NCBI GenBank assembly: GCA_946409515.1
Contig: CAMJWS010000003.1
Coordinates: 162,215-226,214 of the forward strand
From: an uncultured Caryophanales bacterium
Lineage (GTDB): Bacteria > Bacillota_I > Bacilli_A > RFN20 > CAG-826
Direction: 5' to 3'
Length of the DNA stretch: 64,000 nt
The notes under the pieces were generated by a model that made no database searches, was not told the origin of the DNA, and saw nothing but the letters and a program-made list of their open reading frames with translations. The position numbers were made by a program, and so were the translations under genes. Of this stretch, positions 42,891 to 51,583 are shown piece after piece; position 1 is the stretch's first letter, and each line of letters starts with the position of its first letter.

Positions 42891-45800
42891 ATGAAAAATT
42901 CACTCATCAAGTCAATACTTCTTGGTGCTATCGCCATTGGTATGATGGTTGGTTGTGATGATAATTCACAAACATCTAGTCAATTACCACCAAGTAGTAA
43001 TACAAGTTCTGTTATATCAAGCAGTCCTTCTGACATCATCTCAAGCAGCACTACTTCTTCAAGTATCTCGTCCAGCAGTACTTCAAGCAGTTCAAGTTCT
43101 GTCGCTCCAACATTAACTGGTATTACATTAGATACCACGAACGTTAAGAAAACATATAACTATGGTGATAAGTTAAATCTCGCTGGTTTAGTGGTTACCG
43201 CAAATTATAGTGATAACTCCACCAAGGCGGTTACAGATTACACCACTGATCCTGCTAATGAATCAATATTAAATACCCATGGTGAAGTGACAGTAAAAGT
43301 TACTTATCAAAGTTTTGATGAACAATTCACCATCACTGTGAATAAAGTCTTAACAGAAATTACATTAAATACTGATAACGTTAAGAAAGATTACTATACA
43401 GGTGACGCTTTAGACTTAACGGGCTTAGAAGTTACCGCTAAATATAGCGATAACACCACCTCCGTTGTCACAGATTACACAGCGAACCCTGCTAACGGTA
43501 CAGTCTTCAGTGCTATTAAAGAAGAAACAGTTACCATTACATACCAAGATAAAACCGCTAGTTTCAAAGTGAGGGTTACTAAGGCTCCAAAAACAGCCTG
43601 GACTGAACAAGAAGCTAATTTAATGGCTAACGTCTTATATGGTGAAGTTTTGCCATTTACAGGTTTTGAAGAATCACAAGTTAGATACAATGCCCAATAT
43701 AACGCCATCGTTATCGTGGGTGGTGAAGCTACTCAAGAATCATTATTAGCCTACGCAAGAGCGTTATCTTTTAATGGCTACTTATTAATAAGTAGTACCG
43801 AATTATTGTTCGAAAAAAGTGTTATAACTGATGCTGGTAAACGTCATGTTCAAGTTAATGTCGTGAATAATGGAGGTCAATTAGGCATTGTGGCTTTAGA
43901 CCCATATTATTATTCATTCCCAACTGATTTTGCCACTTACGTTGCAAATACATACTTTGCTTCCACTGCCATTCTTCCTGCTATCCAAGCCGATTATTTT
44001 GAAGTAATCGAAAGTAATACCGCTGTTGCGATTATCGCTTATTTAACCGCTACTACAGATGATGCTGGTTATAGTGAGATTTTAAGTACCGCTGGTTGGA
44101 CTGTCCAAGATGAAAAGATCAACGGTAATTATATTGCTGTCGCTCCAGATAGTTCTTATATGGTTGTCTACACATATGATGCAGAACACGAAGCCTTATT
44201 AATTATGTATTCTGCAGTTAACTTCTGGAATGACACTCCTATTAAAGCGTTCTTCGCTAAATATAATGGTACATACGTTGAATTACCTGCCTTTAACGTT
44301 ACTGATGGTCAATACTATTTCGAAGAAGCAGACACTAATGAATACTTCTTTGAAAAAGGCGATCTTGATATGGTTGTGGCCTTCATGAAGATTTATGGTG
44401 GTTCCAAAGCAGATACCGATAACTATATGACTCTTTTAAAAGCAGCAGGATTCAAAGCATTAAATTCTGGTGATTCCTACTCCGCCACCAAGGCAGTCGA
44501 AGGTAAAGGTTTATTCAGATTAGATTATTCATATGATCCTGAAAAAGAAGTTATTACATTAATTTTCTATATTTATTTAGAACCATTCCCAACCACTGAA
44601 TTCCCACAAGATGAAATCTCTGAAGCATTAGGTGGTTATCTTGTTGATAAGGTTCCTGGCTATGTTGGTGAAACAACAGGCTACCAATTAAACGACGACT
44701 CATATGGCTTATATATCGTCGTTGAAGTTGAACAAGGTACCGAACTTGCGGCCATTGAAGCTTATAAAGCCACCCTCGTGGAAAACGGTTATTCTCCAAG
44801 ATATGAAGGTAGTTCTGAATACCTCTCTGAACATCATGAAATCGTTATTTCATTACAAAAAGATGCTGGTTCATTCAAAATCATTATCATGCGTGAGCCA
44901 TATAACGCTTGGCCAACCGCACAAATCGCAGCCTATTTAGGTGAAGAAGTCACTGATGAAGTACCTGATTTCACCGATGCTGACGCTGACGAATTCGCTT
45001 TTGAACCAGATGATGATGGCTTATTGATTACAATCAGCTATTACTATGAAGAAGATGAAAACGAAGATCCAATCGAATATGATATGGAAGAGGTCGCCGA
45101 TGCTTATATTGATGCATTAAAAGCTGCTGACTACCGTGAAATTGAAGTTGATGGTGATACATATTATGTCTCTAAGAACTTACAAATCGCTATTAGCGTT
45201 GATTATGACGACAACTGGGATGAAATTGCTATCTACATTAGCTCCATCAGTAATATAACTGCCGGTCAATGGCCAGTTTACCAACTTGCTTATTTCTTAA
45301 GTGCTCATAGTTATACAGACGAGCTTCCTGCTTATGAAGGTGAATTTGTTTCCGCTAATGCGACAATCATCTTGTCCACATTAACAATCGATGTTGTTTT
45401 AGAAACAACCGATATGGAAGAAAACAAAGCCGCTGCTGACGCTTATATCGATATTTTAAAAGAAGCTAAATTCACATTTTTGGAAGAATTTGGTGAAGGT
45501 AGATGCAAAAGATACCTTTCTCCAAATAATCAATATGAAGTCTCCGTTATGTATCAATCAAACGGTATAACAATCCAAATTGATGAAATTGCTAATGAAA
45601 GACAAGTAACCACTACTTTCCCAACCGAAGAATTATATGCCGCTCATCCTGAATTAGAAGATGTCCTTCCTATCGTTGTGGATGGAGAAGCAACGTTTGA
45701 TACTCAAATTCAAAGTGACTACGTCGAAATCTATGTTATCTACGAAGACACTTCTTTAATCGCTGACGCTCAAGCGGCATACGAAAAAGCCTTAGTGGAT

Positions 45801-45947
45801 GCTGGTTTTAAGAAAGATGAAAGTGGTATGACTGGATATGATTGTGTCTACTACGCACCAGATGATTCGTTCTATGTCGCTGTTTCAGACTGTTCTGAAT
45901 GTGATGGCGATAAAGGCTTCGATATCGAAATCTTCTACGAACTATAA
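42891..45947 (+). CDS. Repeat-built surface lipoprotein B (two Ig-like domains, about seven repeats)
   Basis: The ATG at 42891 is chosen because GAAAGGAAAGG precedes it and a lipoprotein signal follows (lipobox MMVGC); 1018 residues result. After a Ser-rich linker it has two group-3 Ig-like domains (about 77-150 and 150-225) and about seven copies of the repeat in lipoprotein A, for example WPTAQIAAYLGEE...VPDF and WPVYQLAYFLSAH...LPAY. The later repeats are strongly acidic (YYYEEDENEDP). It is a clear paralogue of A with one additional Ig domain. Surface binding or adhesion is the likely role; the ligand is unknown. Confidence 0.8.
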   Translation: MKNSLIKSILLGAIAIGMMVGCDDNSQTSSQLPPSSNTSSVISSSPSDIISSSTTSSSISSSSTSSSSSSVAPTLTGITLDTTNVKKTYNYGDKLNLAGLVVTANYSDNSTKAVTDYTTDPANESILNTHGEVTVKVTYQSFDEQFTITVNKVLTEITLNTDNVKKDYYTGDALDLTGLEVTAKYSDNTTSVVTDYTANPANGTVFSAIKEETVTITYQDKTASFKVRVTKAPKTAWTEQEANLMANVLYGEVLPFTGFEESQVRYNAQYNAIVIVGGEATQESLLAYARALSFNGYLLISSTELLFEKSVITDAGKRHVQVNVVNNGGQLGIVALDPYYYSFPTDFATYVANTYFASTAILPAIQADYFEVIESNTAVAIIAYLTATTDDAGYSEILSTAGWTVQDEKINGNYIAVAPDSSYMVVYTYDAEHEALLIMYSAVNFWNDTPIKAFFAKYNGTYVELPAFNVTDGQYYFEEADTNEYFFEKGDLDMVVAFMKIYGGSKADTDNYMTLLKAAGFKALNSGDSYSATKAVEGKGLFRLDYSYDPEKEVITLIFYIYLEPFPTTEFPQDEISEALGGYLVDKVPGYVGETTGYQLNDDSYGLYIVVEVEQGTELAAIEAYKATLVENGYSPRYEGSSEYLSEHHEIVISLQKDAGSFKIIIMREPYNAWPTAQIAAYLGEEVTDEVPDFTDADADEFAFEPDDDGLLITISYYYEEDENEDPIEYDMEEVADAYIDALKAADYREIEVDGDTYYVSKNLQIAISVDYDDNWDEIAIYISSISNITAGQWPVYQLAYFLSAHSYTDELPAYEGEFVSANATIILSTLTIDVVLETTDMEENKAAADAYIDILKEAKFTFLEEFGEGRCKRYLSPNNQYEVSVMYQSNGITIQIDEIANERQVTTTFPTEELYAAHPELEDVLPIVVDGEATFDTQIQSDYVEIYVIYEDTSLIADAQAAYEKALVDAGFKKDESGMTGYDCVYYAPDDSFYVAVSDCSECDGDKGFDIEIFYEL

Positions 45948-45973
45948 AATAAAAGAATTAATTAAAAGGCCAG

Positions 45974-45997
45974 AACCGAAACGTTCTGACCTTTTTA
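45974..45997. terminator. Bidirectional terminator between lipoprotein B and the FNT gene
   Basis: An imperfect stem AAAAGG-CAGAAC / GTTCTG-CCTTTT spans roughly this interval, with A and T runs at the ends. It serves both converging genes. Confidence 0.75.
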
Positions 45998-46018
45998 TTT
46001 ACTTTAAATGTAATTTAA

Positions 46019-46687
46019 CTAGTTTTCTTTCTTCGTGGCTATAACCGCCGTTAAATGAACAATACATCTAACTAGAAGAGCGCCCACACTATTTGTAAGA
46101 ATCACAATTAGTAAATTCCATAGCATGTTGATATTCCAGTTAAATGCCATACCGAAATAGAACATATTAGCGATACAGTGTTGGAAACCACAGTAGACGA
46201 ATAATGTGACTGAAACAGTAATGCCAATAATCTTCATGCCCCAGTTTTGTAAGTTTTTATATAAATAAACTGCAATATACACAAGAGCGCCACAGAAGAT
46301 ACCTTCTAAGAAGACCATATTTGATCCTGTTTTGGCATTACTTATAGCAATGATTGTGTTATTCACGCCTTCGACGTTCATGAATATGAAATGGCAAAGA
46401 ATACCTAACGCAAAAGCGCCTATTGCATTGCCCACAAGCATGATTGGTAAATTAATAGCGTTTTCTTTTAGTTTTTCACGGTCATCAAACACCACACCAA
46501 TCTTACCGGTATAGAGCTGTAAGCCTAGTACACAAACTAGGATTAAACCAATAGAGAATAATGCTGAGGCAAATATTGTTCCAGGAGTTCCTGGGAGAAG
46601 ATATTTAGTAATGGTAAATGCAAAGGAGCCTAGACCAATGGCTAAGCCCGCAAAAACACCAAAAAGTAATACCTTCAAATATTTCAT
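46019..46687 (-). CDS. Formate/nitrite transporter (FNT) family channel, short form
   Basis: The 222-residue protein has six membrane helices and FNT landmarks: LYTGKIGVV after the third helix region (LxTG motif) and GFQHCIANMFYFGM, matching the GFEHSxANMF motif with the central pore His. It is about 40 residues shorter than usual, mainly at the N-terminus. FNT channels pass formate, nitrite, lactate or hydrosulfide. It is the last gene of the purine salvage operon, one base after xpt. Confidence 0.85.
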   Translation of the reverse strand: MKYLKVLLFGVFAGLAIGLGSFAFTITKYLLPGTPGTIFASALFSIGLILVCVLGLQLYTGKIGVVFDDREKLKENAINLPIMLVGNAIGAFALGILCHFIFMNVEGVNNTIIAISNAKTGSNMVFLEGIFCGALVYIAVYLYKNLQNWGMKIIGITVSVTLFVYCGFQHCIANMFYFGMAFNWNINMLWNLLIVILTNSVGALLVRCIVHLTAVIATKKEN

Positions 46688-46688
46688 A

Positions 46689-47258
46689 TTAGAAAACTGG
46701 TTTGTTATCTTTGAATTCTTTTACATTCGCGCCACTATAGACTTTAAGACCTTCGGCTTCTAATCTATTTCTTCCGCCTTGGAATCCTTTTTCAATAGCG
46801 ACTGCTACGCCCACGACTTTCGCACCCGCTTGACGGCAAATATCTAATAACCCAAAAGCAGCATTTCCTTCCGCTAAAAAGTCATCAACAATGAGTACCG
46901 TGTCGCTTGGTTTCATATATTTGTTGGATACGGTGATTTGTGAAACTAGGTTACGAGTGAATGATTTAACTTGTGATGTATAGACGTCGTTACCAACAGT
47001 CGCAGACTTACTCTTTTTAGCGAACACTAATGGTAAATCACCCATTTCTTGCGCAACAGCGTAAGCAAAAGCAATACCACTAGTTTCAATGGTTAAGATT
47101 TTATTAACACCATAACCTTTAAATGTTTCGGTAATTTCTTTAGCTAAGTTTCTAGCTAAAGCGACATCGATTTGATGATTTAAAAATGAATCTACTTTTA
47201 AAATGTCGTTATTAATGATGACACCATCTTTTAAGATACGTTCTTCTAATGATTTCAT
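46689..47258 (-). CDS. xpt: Xanthine phosphoribosyltransferase
   Basis: The 189-residue enzyme converts xanthine and PRPP to XMP. Features are the N-terminal LEERILKDG, DSFLNHQIDV, the PRPP loop LIVDDFLAEGNA (about 123-134, with the family's AEGNA), and EKGFQGGR near the C-terminus. Length equals Bacillus Xpt. Its start overlaps the hpt stop by one base (TAATG). XMP is the substrate of the GuaA-like enzyme encoded upstream. Confidence 0.96.
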   Translation of the reverse strand: MKSLEERILKDGVIINNDILKVDSFLNHQIDVALARNLAKEITETFKGYGVNKILTIETSGIAFAYAVAQEMGDLPLVFAKKSKSATVGNDVYTSQVKSFTRNLVSQITVSNKYMKPSDTVLIVDDFLAEGNAAFGLLDICRQAGAKVVGVAVAIEKGFQGGRNRLEAEGLKVYSGANVKEFKDNKPVF

Positions 47259-47824
47259 TATTTTTGAATCTCCTCATTCCATCTATCAATGTCCTCAGGT
47301 TTAGCAATGTAAACATAAGGAACATTTCTTTCTAATTCGTTATAGTCTAAGCCATAACCAACGAGGAAAGAGTTTTCTTTTAGAACTTTACCGCAGTAGT
47401 CAATTTTAATATCTTCACATCTAGCATATTCTTTATCAAATAAAGCACAGATGATAATTCTTTTTGGTTTATAGTTTTCGTTTAAATGATCGATAAGATA
47501 TTTCATAGAAATACCTGTATCAACAACGTCTTCCACGACCACGACTGTGCGATCTTTAATGTCCATATCAAAATCTTTTTTAAGATTAATCTTTCCTGTT
47601 GATTGCACACCTGCATAAGAAGAGATTTGAATGAAATCTGTATAAATAGGTCTATCAATACGTTTGATTAAATCGAACATGAAGTTTAAAGCGCCTTTCA
47701 TGACGCCTAAAAAGAGCGGAGTTTTTTCTTCGTTTTTAAGTTCTTCTGTTAATCTTTTACCAAAATCATTACAAATGTTTTGGATTTCTTGTTCTGATAA
47801 AACTATCTCACGATTTTCTTTCAT
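47258..47824 (-). CDS. hpt: Hypoxanthine (guanine) phosphoribosyltransferase
   Basis: The 188-residue enzyme forms IMP or GMP from the base and PRPP. The PRPP loop VVVVEDVVDTGISMKYL (about 104-120), the flexible-loop sequence SSYAG and the LVGYGLDYNELERNVPYV C-terminal segment identify it. Length fits bacterial Hpt. It lies 48 bases downstream of guaA and is coupled to xpt. Confidence 0.95.
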   Translation of the reverse strand: MKENREIVLSEQEIQNICNDFGKRLTEELKNEEKTPLFLGVMKGALNFMFDLIKRIDRPIYTDFIQISSYAGVQSTGKINLKKDFDMDIKDRTVVVVEDVVDTGISMKYLIDHLNENYKPKRIIICALFDKEYARCEDIKIDYCGKVLKENSFLVGYGLDYNELERNVPYVYIAKPEDIDRWNEEIQK

Positions 47825-47872
47825 GGTAATTTCCTCCTAAATGCTGATGAATGAAAAATTAAAGAATTTTAA

Positions 47873-48853
47873 TTATTCCCATTCAATTGTGGCGCATGGT
47901 TTATTACTTAAATCATATAATACACGATTTACGCCTTTAACTTCATTTAAAATTCTATCTCTAATTTTATTTAAAAGTGCATAAGGAATTTCTTCAATGG
48001 TCGCTGTAACGGCATCAACTGAGTTAATTGCACGGATGACAACTGGCCATTCAAAGGTTCTTTGACCATCTTTAATACCAGTGGATTTTACTGGTGGAAC
48101 GATGGTGAAGTATTGCCATACTTTTTGATCTAATCCTGCGTTAGCGAATTCTTCTCTTAAGATAGCGTCGCTTTCTCTAACAGCTTCTAATCTATCTCTG
48201 GTAATTGCACCAACACAACGGACACCTAAACCAGGTCCTGGGAATGGTTGACGGTAGACCATATTACGTGGTAAGCCTAAGGCTTCACCAACTTGTCTAA
48301 CTTCATCTTTATATAATAATTTCACTGGCTCAACGAGTTCAAAACCGAGTTCGGCTGGTAAACCACCAACATTGTGGTGAGCTTTTAAACCTTTGGATTC
48401 TAAAATGTCAGGATAAATGGTGCCTTGTCCCAAGAAAGATATACCATTAAGTTTTTGTGCTTCTCTTTTGAAGACATCAATGAAGATTTTACCAATGATT
48501 TTTCTTTTTTGTTCTGGATCTTCAACACCTGCTAAAGCATCTAAGAATTCATCGACTGCATCAACATAAATTAAATTTGCGCCCATTTGTTCTTTAAATA
48601 CTTTAATAACTTGTTCTGGTTCACCTTTTCTTAATAAACCATGATTAACGTGAACACATGTTAAATTGTTGCCAATTGCTTTGATTAATAAGGCTGCACA
48701 GACTGATGAGTCAACACCACCTGAGAGGGCTAATAATACTTTCTTATCACCCACTTGTGCCTTAATTTCTTTAATTTGCTCTTCGATGAACGCATTCGCC
48801 AATTCCCTATTAGTGATACGTTGCATGTTTGGATCTCTGACATTTCCGCTCAT
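47873..48853 (-). CDS. guaA: GMP synthase, ATP-pyrophosphatase subunit only (no glutaminase domain)
   Basis: The 326-residue protein matches the C-terminal two-thirds of bacterial GuaA: ATP-pyrophosphatase loop LSGGVDSS (43-50), HHNVGGLP, PFPGPGLGVR, and the dimerisation domain ending CATIEWE. It aminates XMP to GMP. The class-I glutamine amidotransferase domain that occupies about 200 N-terminal residues in usual bacterial GuaA is absent, and no separate copy is encoded nearby. It would need free ammonia or a partner subunit, as in archaeal two-subunit GMP synthases. A ribosome site AAGGAG precedes the ATG, supporting this as the true start. Confidence 0.93.
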   Translation of the reverse strand: MSGNVRDPNMQRITNRELANAFIEEQIKEIKAQVGDKKVLLALSGGVDSSVCAALLIKAIGNNLTCVHVNHGLLRKGEPEQVIKVFKEQMGANLIYVDAVDEFLDALAGVEDPEQKRKIIGKIFIDVFKREAQKLNGISFLGQGTIYPDILESKGLKAHHNVGGLPAELGFELVEPVKLLYKDEVRQVGEALGLPRNMVYRQPFPGPGLGVRCVGAITRDRLEAVRESDAILREEFANAGLDQKVWQYFTIVPPVKSTGIKDGQRTFEWPVVIRAINSVDAVTATIEEIPYALLNKIRDRILNEVKGVNRVLYDLSNKPCATIEWE

Positions 48854-48863
48854 AATTTTCTCC

Positions 48864-49331
48864 TTACCAATGAATTTCTTCTACTCTATTGAATAGCTTT
48901 TTAATTTCTTCTGTAGGTTCTTCCCATTTCTTCATCAAAACTTCGAGTTGTTGATCTGGCACAATTGAAGTTTCTTTTCTTTGTTTGTTATAGAAACGAA
49001 TTTGTTCAGCTGTGCGTGGGAATAAAACTAAAACATATTCATCGAATTCAGGATTCTCTTTAACGTACTTTCCCCTCAACATGTTCAAGTCAGTTAAAGC
49101 ATCTAAAATTACAGTGACGTCATCATACTTTTTCGCGTATTCATGAATTCTAAAAGAAAAAAGCTCCCATACTTCTTTTTGTTTAGAAAAATCCTGAGTC
49201 TGACCAGTGAGTTCGAATCTAATTTCGTCACTAGAGACAATCAAAGTATGTGGATGAGCCTCTTGGTACGCTTTTGCCCAGGTAGATTTACCACTACCAG
49301 GCATGGCAGATAACATGATAAGTGTTTTCAT
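48864..49331 (-). CDS. P-loop kinase-like protein (polynucleotide kinase/AAA family)
   Basis: The 155-residue protein has Walker A SAMPGSGKST (8-17), a conserved ILDALTDLNMLR segment after the second strand, and FPRTAEQIRFYNKQRK as a lid-like region. This is the pattern of T4 polynucleotide kinase-like small P-loop kinases. The substrate is unknown. It is the first gene of the run leading into guaA-hpt-xpt-FNT, 10 bases before guaA, hinting at a nucleotide or RNA substrate. Confidence 0.8.
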   Translation of the reverse strand: MKTLIMLSAMPGSGKSTWAKAYQEAHPHTLIVSSDEIRFELTGQTQDFSKQKEVWELFSFRIHEYAKKYDDVTVILDALTDLNMLRGKYVKENPEFDEYVLVLFPRTAEQIRFYNKQRKETSIVPDQQLEVLMKKWEEPTEEIKKLFNRVEEIHW

Positions 49332-49387
49332 TTCTTCCTCCGATTCGGTTGAACGAAATCCTATCTATTACGAACTTATTTATAAAT

Positions 49388-49428
49388 AAAAAAGTTCCTA
49401 CGTGATAATCATAGTTATACGAGGAACG
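49388..49428 (-). terminator. Terminator of the ROK kinase/nucleotidyltransferase genes
   Basis: On the minus strand GTTCCT / AGGAAC closes a long loop with additional ATAA / TTAT pairing and is followed by a T6 run. Confidence 0.7.
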
Positions 49429-49462
49429 TTTTTACAAGTAAAAATTTATATTTTTAGAAAGA

Positions 49463-50362
49463 TTAATATAAACCTTCTTTATATTCACCTTTATCCACTA
49501 AGGCTTTTAAGGCTTTAACAACACCTGGTTTGTCTTCTTTATAAGTAACACCAAACCACACTGATGGAGTGGATAATAAGCGCACAGTGGCTTTATTTTC
49601 GTGAACTAATTCATCAACGACTGTTGGAATTAAGAATTCTGACTTAGGAACATTGATGTTTTCTTTTAACCAAAGTGGGAACTTTTCGCCTAAAGCAGGA
49701 ATAAGATCCTTGTTAAAACAGAATAAGTTCATAGACACTAATTGAGAAGGTTCAGTTTCAAATGTTGGAGTGCCATCTAAAGGTTCACAGACAACTTTAT
49801 CGCCTTTAGCGTAGATACTTGATTCGATTAGTTTTTCTAAATAGCCATTCTTATCTTGGAAAGCTACACCCCTTTTAACCGCACCATTTTCAGTCATAGT
49901 GTTCTTTGCTTCAAAAGCCACAATCGCGTATTTACCTTTACTGCCTTTTGGTAAGGAAGCGAGATATTTATAAGCGACTTCATATGTTTCTTTACCATAG
50001 AAATCATCACCATTAATGACAATAAAATCTTCCCTAATTAAATCACGTGCCGCGTAAATTGCGTGTGCAGTGCCCCATGGTTTTTCTCTTCCTTCTGGAC
50101 ATTTAAAACCTTCTGGAAGGTCATTTAAATCTTGGAAAGCGTATTCCACTTTGATGATTTTTTCCGCTCTTTTACCAATAGTGTCTCTGAAAGCTTCATA
50201 GAAATCTTTTTTGATAATAAAGACAACACTACTGAAACCAGCACGTTTTGCATCATAAATGGAATAGTCTAATAAGAAATTGTTATAGTCATCCATTGGC
50301 TCCATTTGTTTTAGGCCACCAAAACGACTACCCATACCAGCGGCCATAATTACTAATTGCAT
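49463..50362 (-). CDS. Sugar-phosphate nucleotidyltransferase
   Basis: The 299-residue protein starts with the nucleotidyltransferase loop MAAGMGSRFGGLKQM (about 6-20), has PWGTAHAIYAARD near 94 and the metal-site INGDDFYG near 116. It should form a nucleotide sugar from a sugar 1-phosphate and NTP; the base and sugar cannot be read from sequence. The C-terminal portion (VTYKEDKP near 270) replaces the usual left-handed helix. It lies 21 bases after a ROK sugar kinase, suggesting they act on the same sugar. Confidence 0.82.
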   Translation of the reverse strand: MQLVIMAAGMGSRFGGLKQMEPMDDYNNFLLDYSIYDAKRAGFSSVVFIIKKDFYEAFRDTIGKRAEKIIKVEYAFQDLNDLPEGFKCPEGREKPWGTAHAIYAARDLIREDFIVINGDDFYGKETYEVAYKYLASLPKGSKGKYAIVAFEAKNTMTENGAVKRGVAFQDKNGYLEKLIESSIYAKGDKVVCEPLDGTPTFETEPSQLVSMNLFCFNKDLIPALGEKFPLWLKENINVPKSEFLIPTVVDELVHENKATVRLLSTPSVWFGVTYKEDKPGVVKALKALVDKGEYKEGLY

Positions 50363-50383
50363 AATAAAATCTCCTTTTGATGT

Positions 50384-51328
50384 TTATTTAAAAAATAATG
50401 CTGCAGCACCAATCTTACCTGAATCATAGCCTAATTCAGCAGGTACAACTTTAACTTCTGGTGTTCTTTGATATCCATAGAAACGTTCTTTGATATATTT
50501 GTTCAATGGATCAAATAATGCTTCACCAGCGTTAGCGATACCTCCTGAAAGGACCACAACATTTGGTCTAAAGATGTTGCAGTAATTTAAGATACCTTCA
50601 CCAAGATACTTGATGTAGTTATTTAAAACTTCTTTAGCAGCCTTATCGCCTTTAGAGACAGCTTCAAATACGACTTTGCCACCCACTAATTCGATGTCAG
50701 GCGATAATTTCCACAAAAGCGAACGCTTGTTTAAGCGCATAGCCTTTTTGGCTTCTCTTATTAAAGCGGTTGCAGAGGCATAGGCTTCTAAACAGCCTTT
50801 TCTACCGCAAGAACATTGTTCGCCATCAACTTGAACGACGATGTGTCCCAGTTCTCCGCCTTTACCTTGATTACCCTCATATAGTTTGCCGTTAATGATA
50901 ATGCCACCACCAACGCCAGTACCTAATGTGAGCATAATGACGGTTTCATTTTGTTTACCTGCGCCAAATTTAGCTTCACCTAATGCTGCAGCGTTCGCGT
51001 CATTAATAAGCCTAATTGGATAAGGCAAAACTTCATTCATGATTTTAGCAACTGGTAAGTCATTCCAATCTAAATTATTGGAATATTCAACGATACCATT
51101 AGTGACATCTAAAGTACCAGGGCAGCCGATACCAATACCGGCAATCTTGCCTTCTAAATGTTGAGAAGCGATATATTCTTTTACTAATTCCGCTAATTTT
51201 TCGATGGTGTGTTCGCCAGGTTCGCCTTTAACAAAAGGCATAGAAAATTTATCGTAAACACGGCCATTACTATCAACCGCCGCACCTTTAATCGACATAC
51301 CACCAATATCAATACCAATTGCAATCAT
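50384..51328 (-). CDS. ROK-family sugar kinase (glucokinase-like)
   Basis: The 314-residue kinase has the phosphate-binding DIGGMSIKG (about 7-15), the sugar-site INDANAAALGEA (about 103-114), LGTGVGGG, GELGHI and the zinc motif CSCGRKGCLE near 180. The ENND-like region and overall length fit bacterial ROK glucokinases. It phosphorylates glucose or a related hexose released by the beta-glucosidases; the exact sugar is inference. Confidence 0.9.
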   Translation of the reverse strand: MIAIGIDIGGMSIKGAAVDSNGRVYDKFSMPFVKGEPGEHTIEKLAELVKEYIASQHLEGKIAGIGIGCPGTLDVTNGIVEYSNNLDWNDLPVAKIMNEVLPYPIRLINDANAAALGEAKFGAGKQNETVIMLTLGTGVGGGIIINGKLYEGNQGKGGELGHIVVQVDGEQCSCGRKGCLEAYASATALIREAKKAMRLNKRSLLWKLSPDIELVGGKVVFEAVSKGDKAAKEVLNNYIKYLGEGILNYCNIFRPNVVVLSGGIANAGEALFDPLNKYIKERFYGYQRTPEVKVVPAELGYDSGKIGAAALFFK

Positions 51329-51336
51329 AAAATCAC

Positions 51337-51582
51337 CTAAAACTTAATATCATAAAATACAAAGTTGTTATTGTTATCAATATAGCCAACTTCTTTATCT
51401 TTGATAATGATGTAACCATCATCATCGACATAACCGAGCTTTTTGGCGCCAAAAGAGATCTCACCTTCTGGGGTGATATCCGCAAATTTTTGGCGGTTGA
51501 TGAAAATACCTTCACGGTCGATATATCCGACCATTTTTTCGCCTACAAAAACGTTCTTACCAAAACTCTCTACAATTTGCAT
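51337..51582 (-). CDS. Small beta-repeat protein of unknown function
   Basis: The ATG at 51582 comes one base after the GlmU-like stop, giving 81 residues. It contains three or four short units of the form K/E-x-(V/L)-G-Y-(I/V)-D-x-(D/E/N)-G-x-(I/F), for example MVGYIDREGIF, KLGYVDDDGYI and EVGYIDNNNNF. These resemble WG-type beta-hairpin repeats. No catalytic motif is visible. Its position between the GlmU-like and ROK kinase genes suggests co-transcription. Confidence 0.65.
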   Translation of the reverse strand: MQIVESFGKNVFVGEKMVGYIDREGIFINRQKFADITPEGEISFGAKKLGYVDDDGYIIIKDKEVGYIDNNNNFVFYDIKF

Positions 51583-51583
51583 A

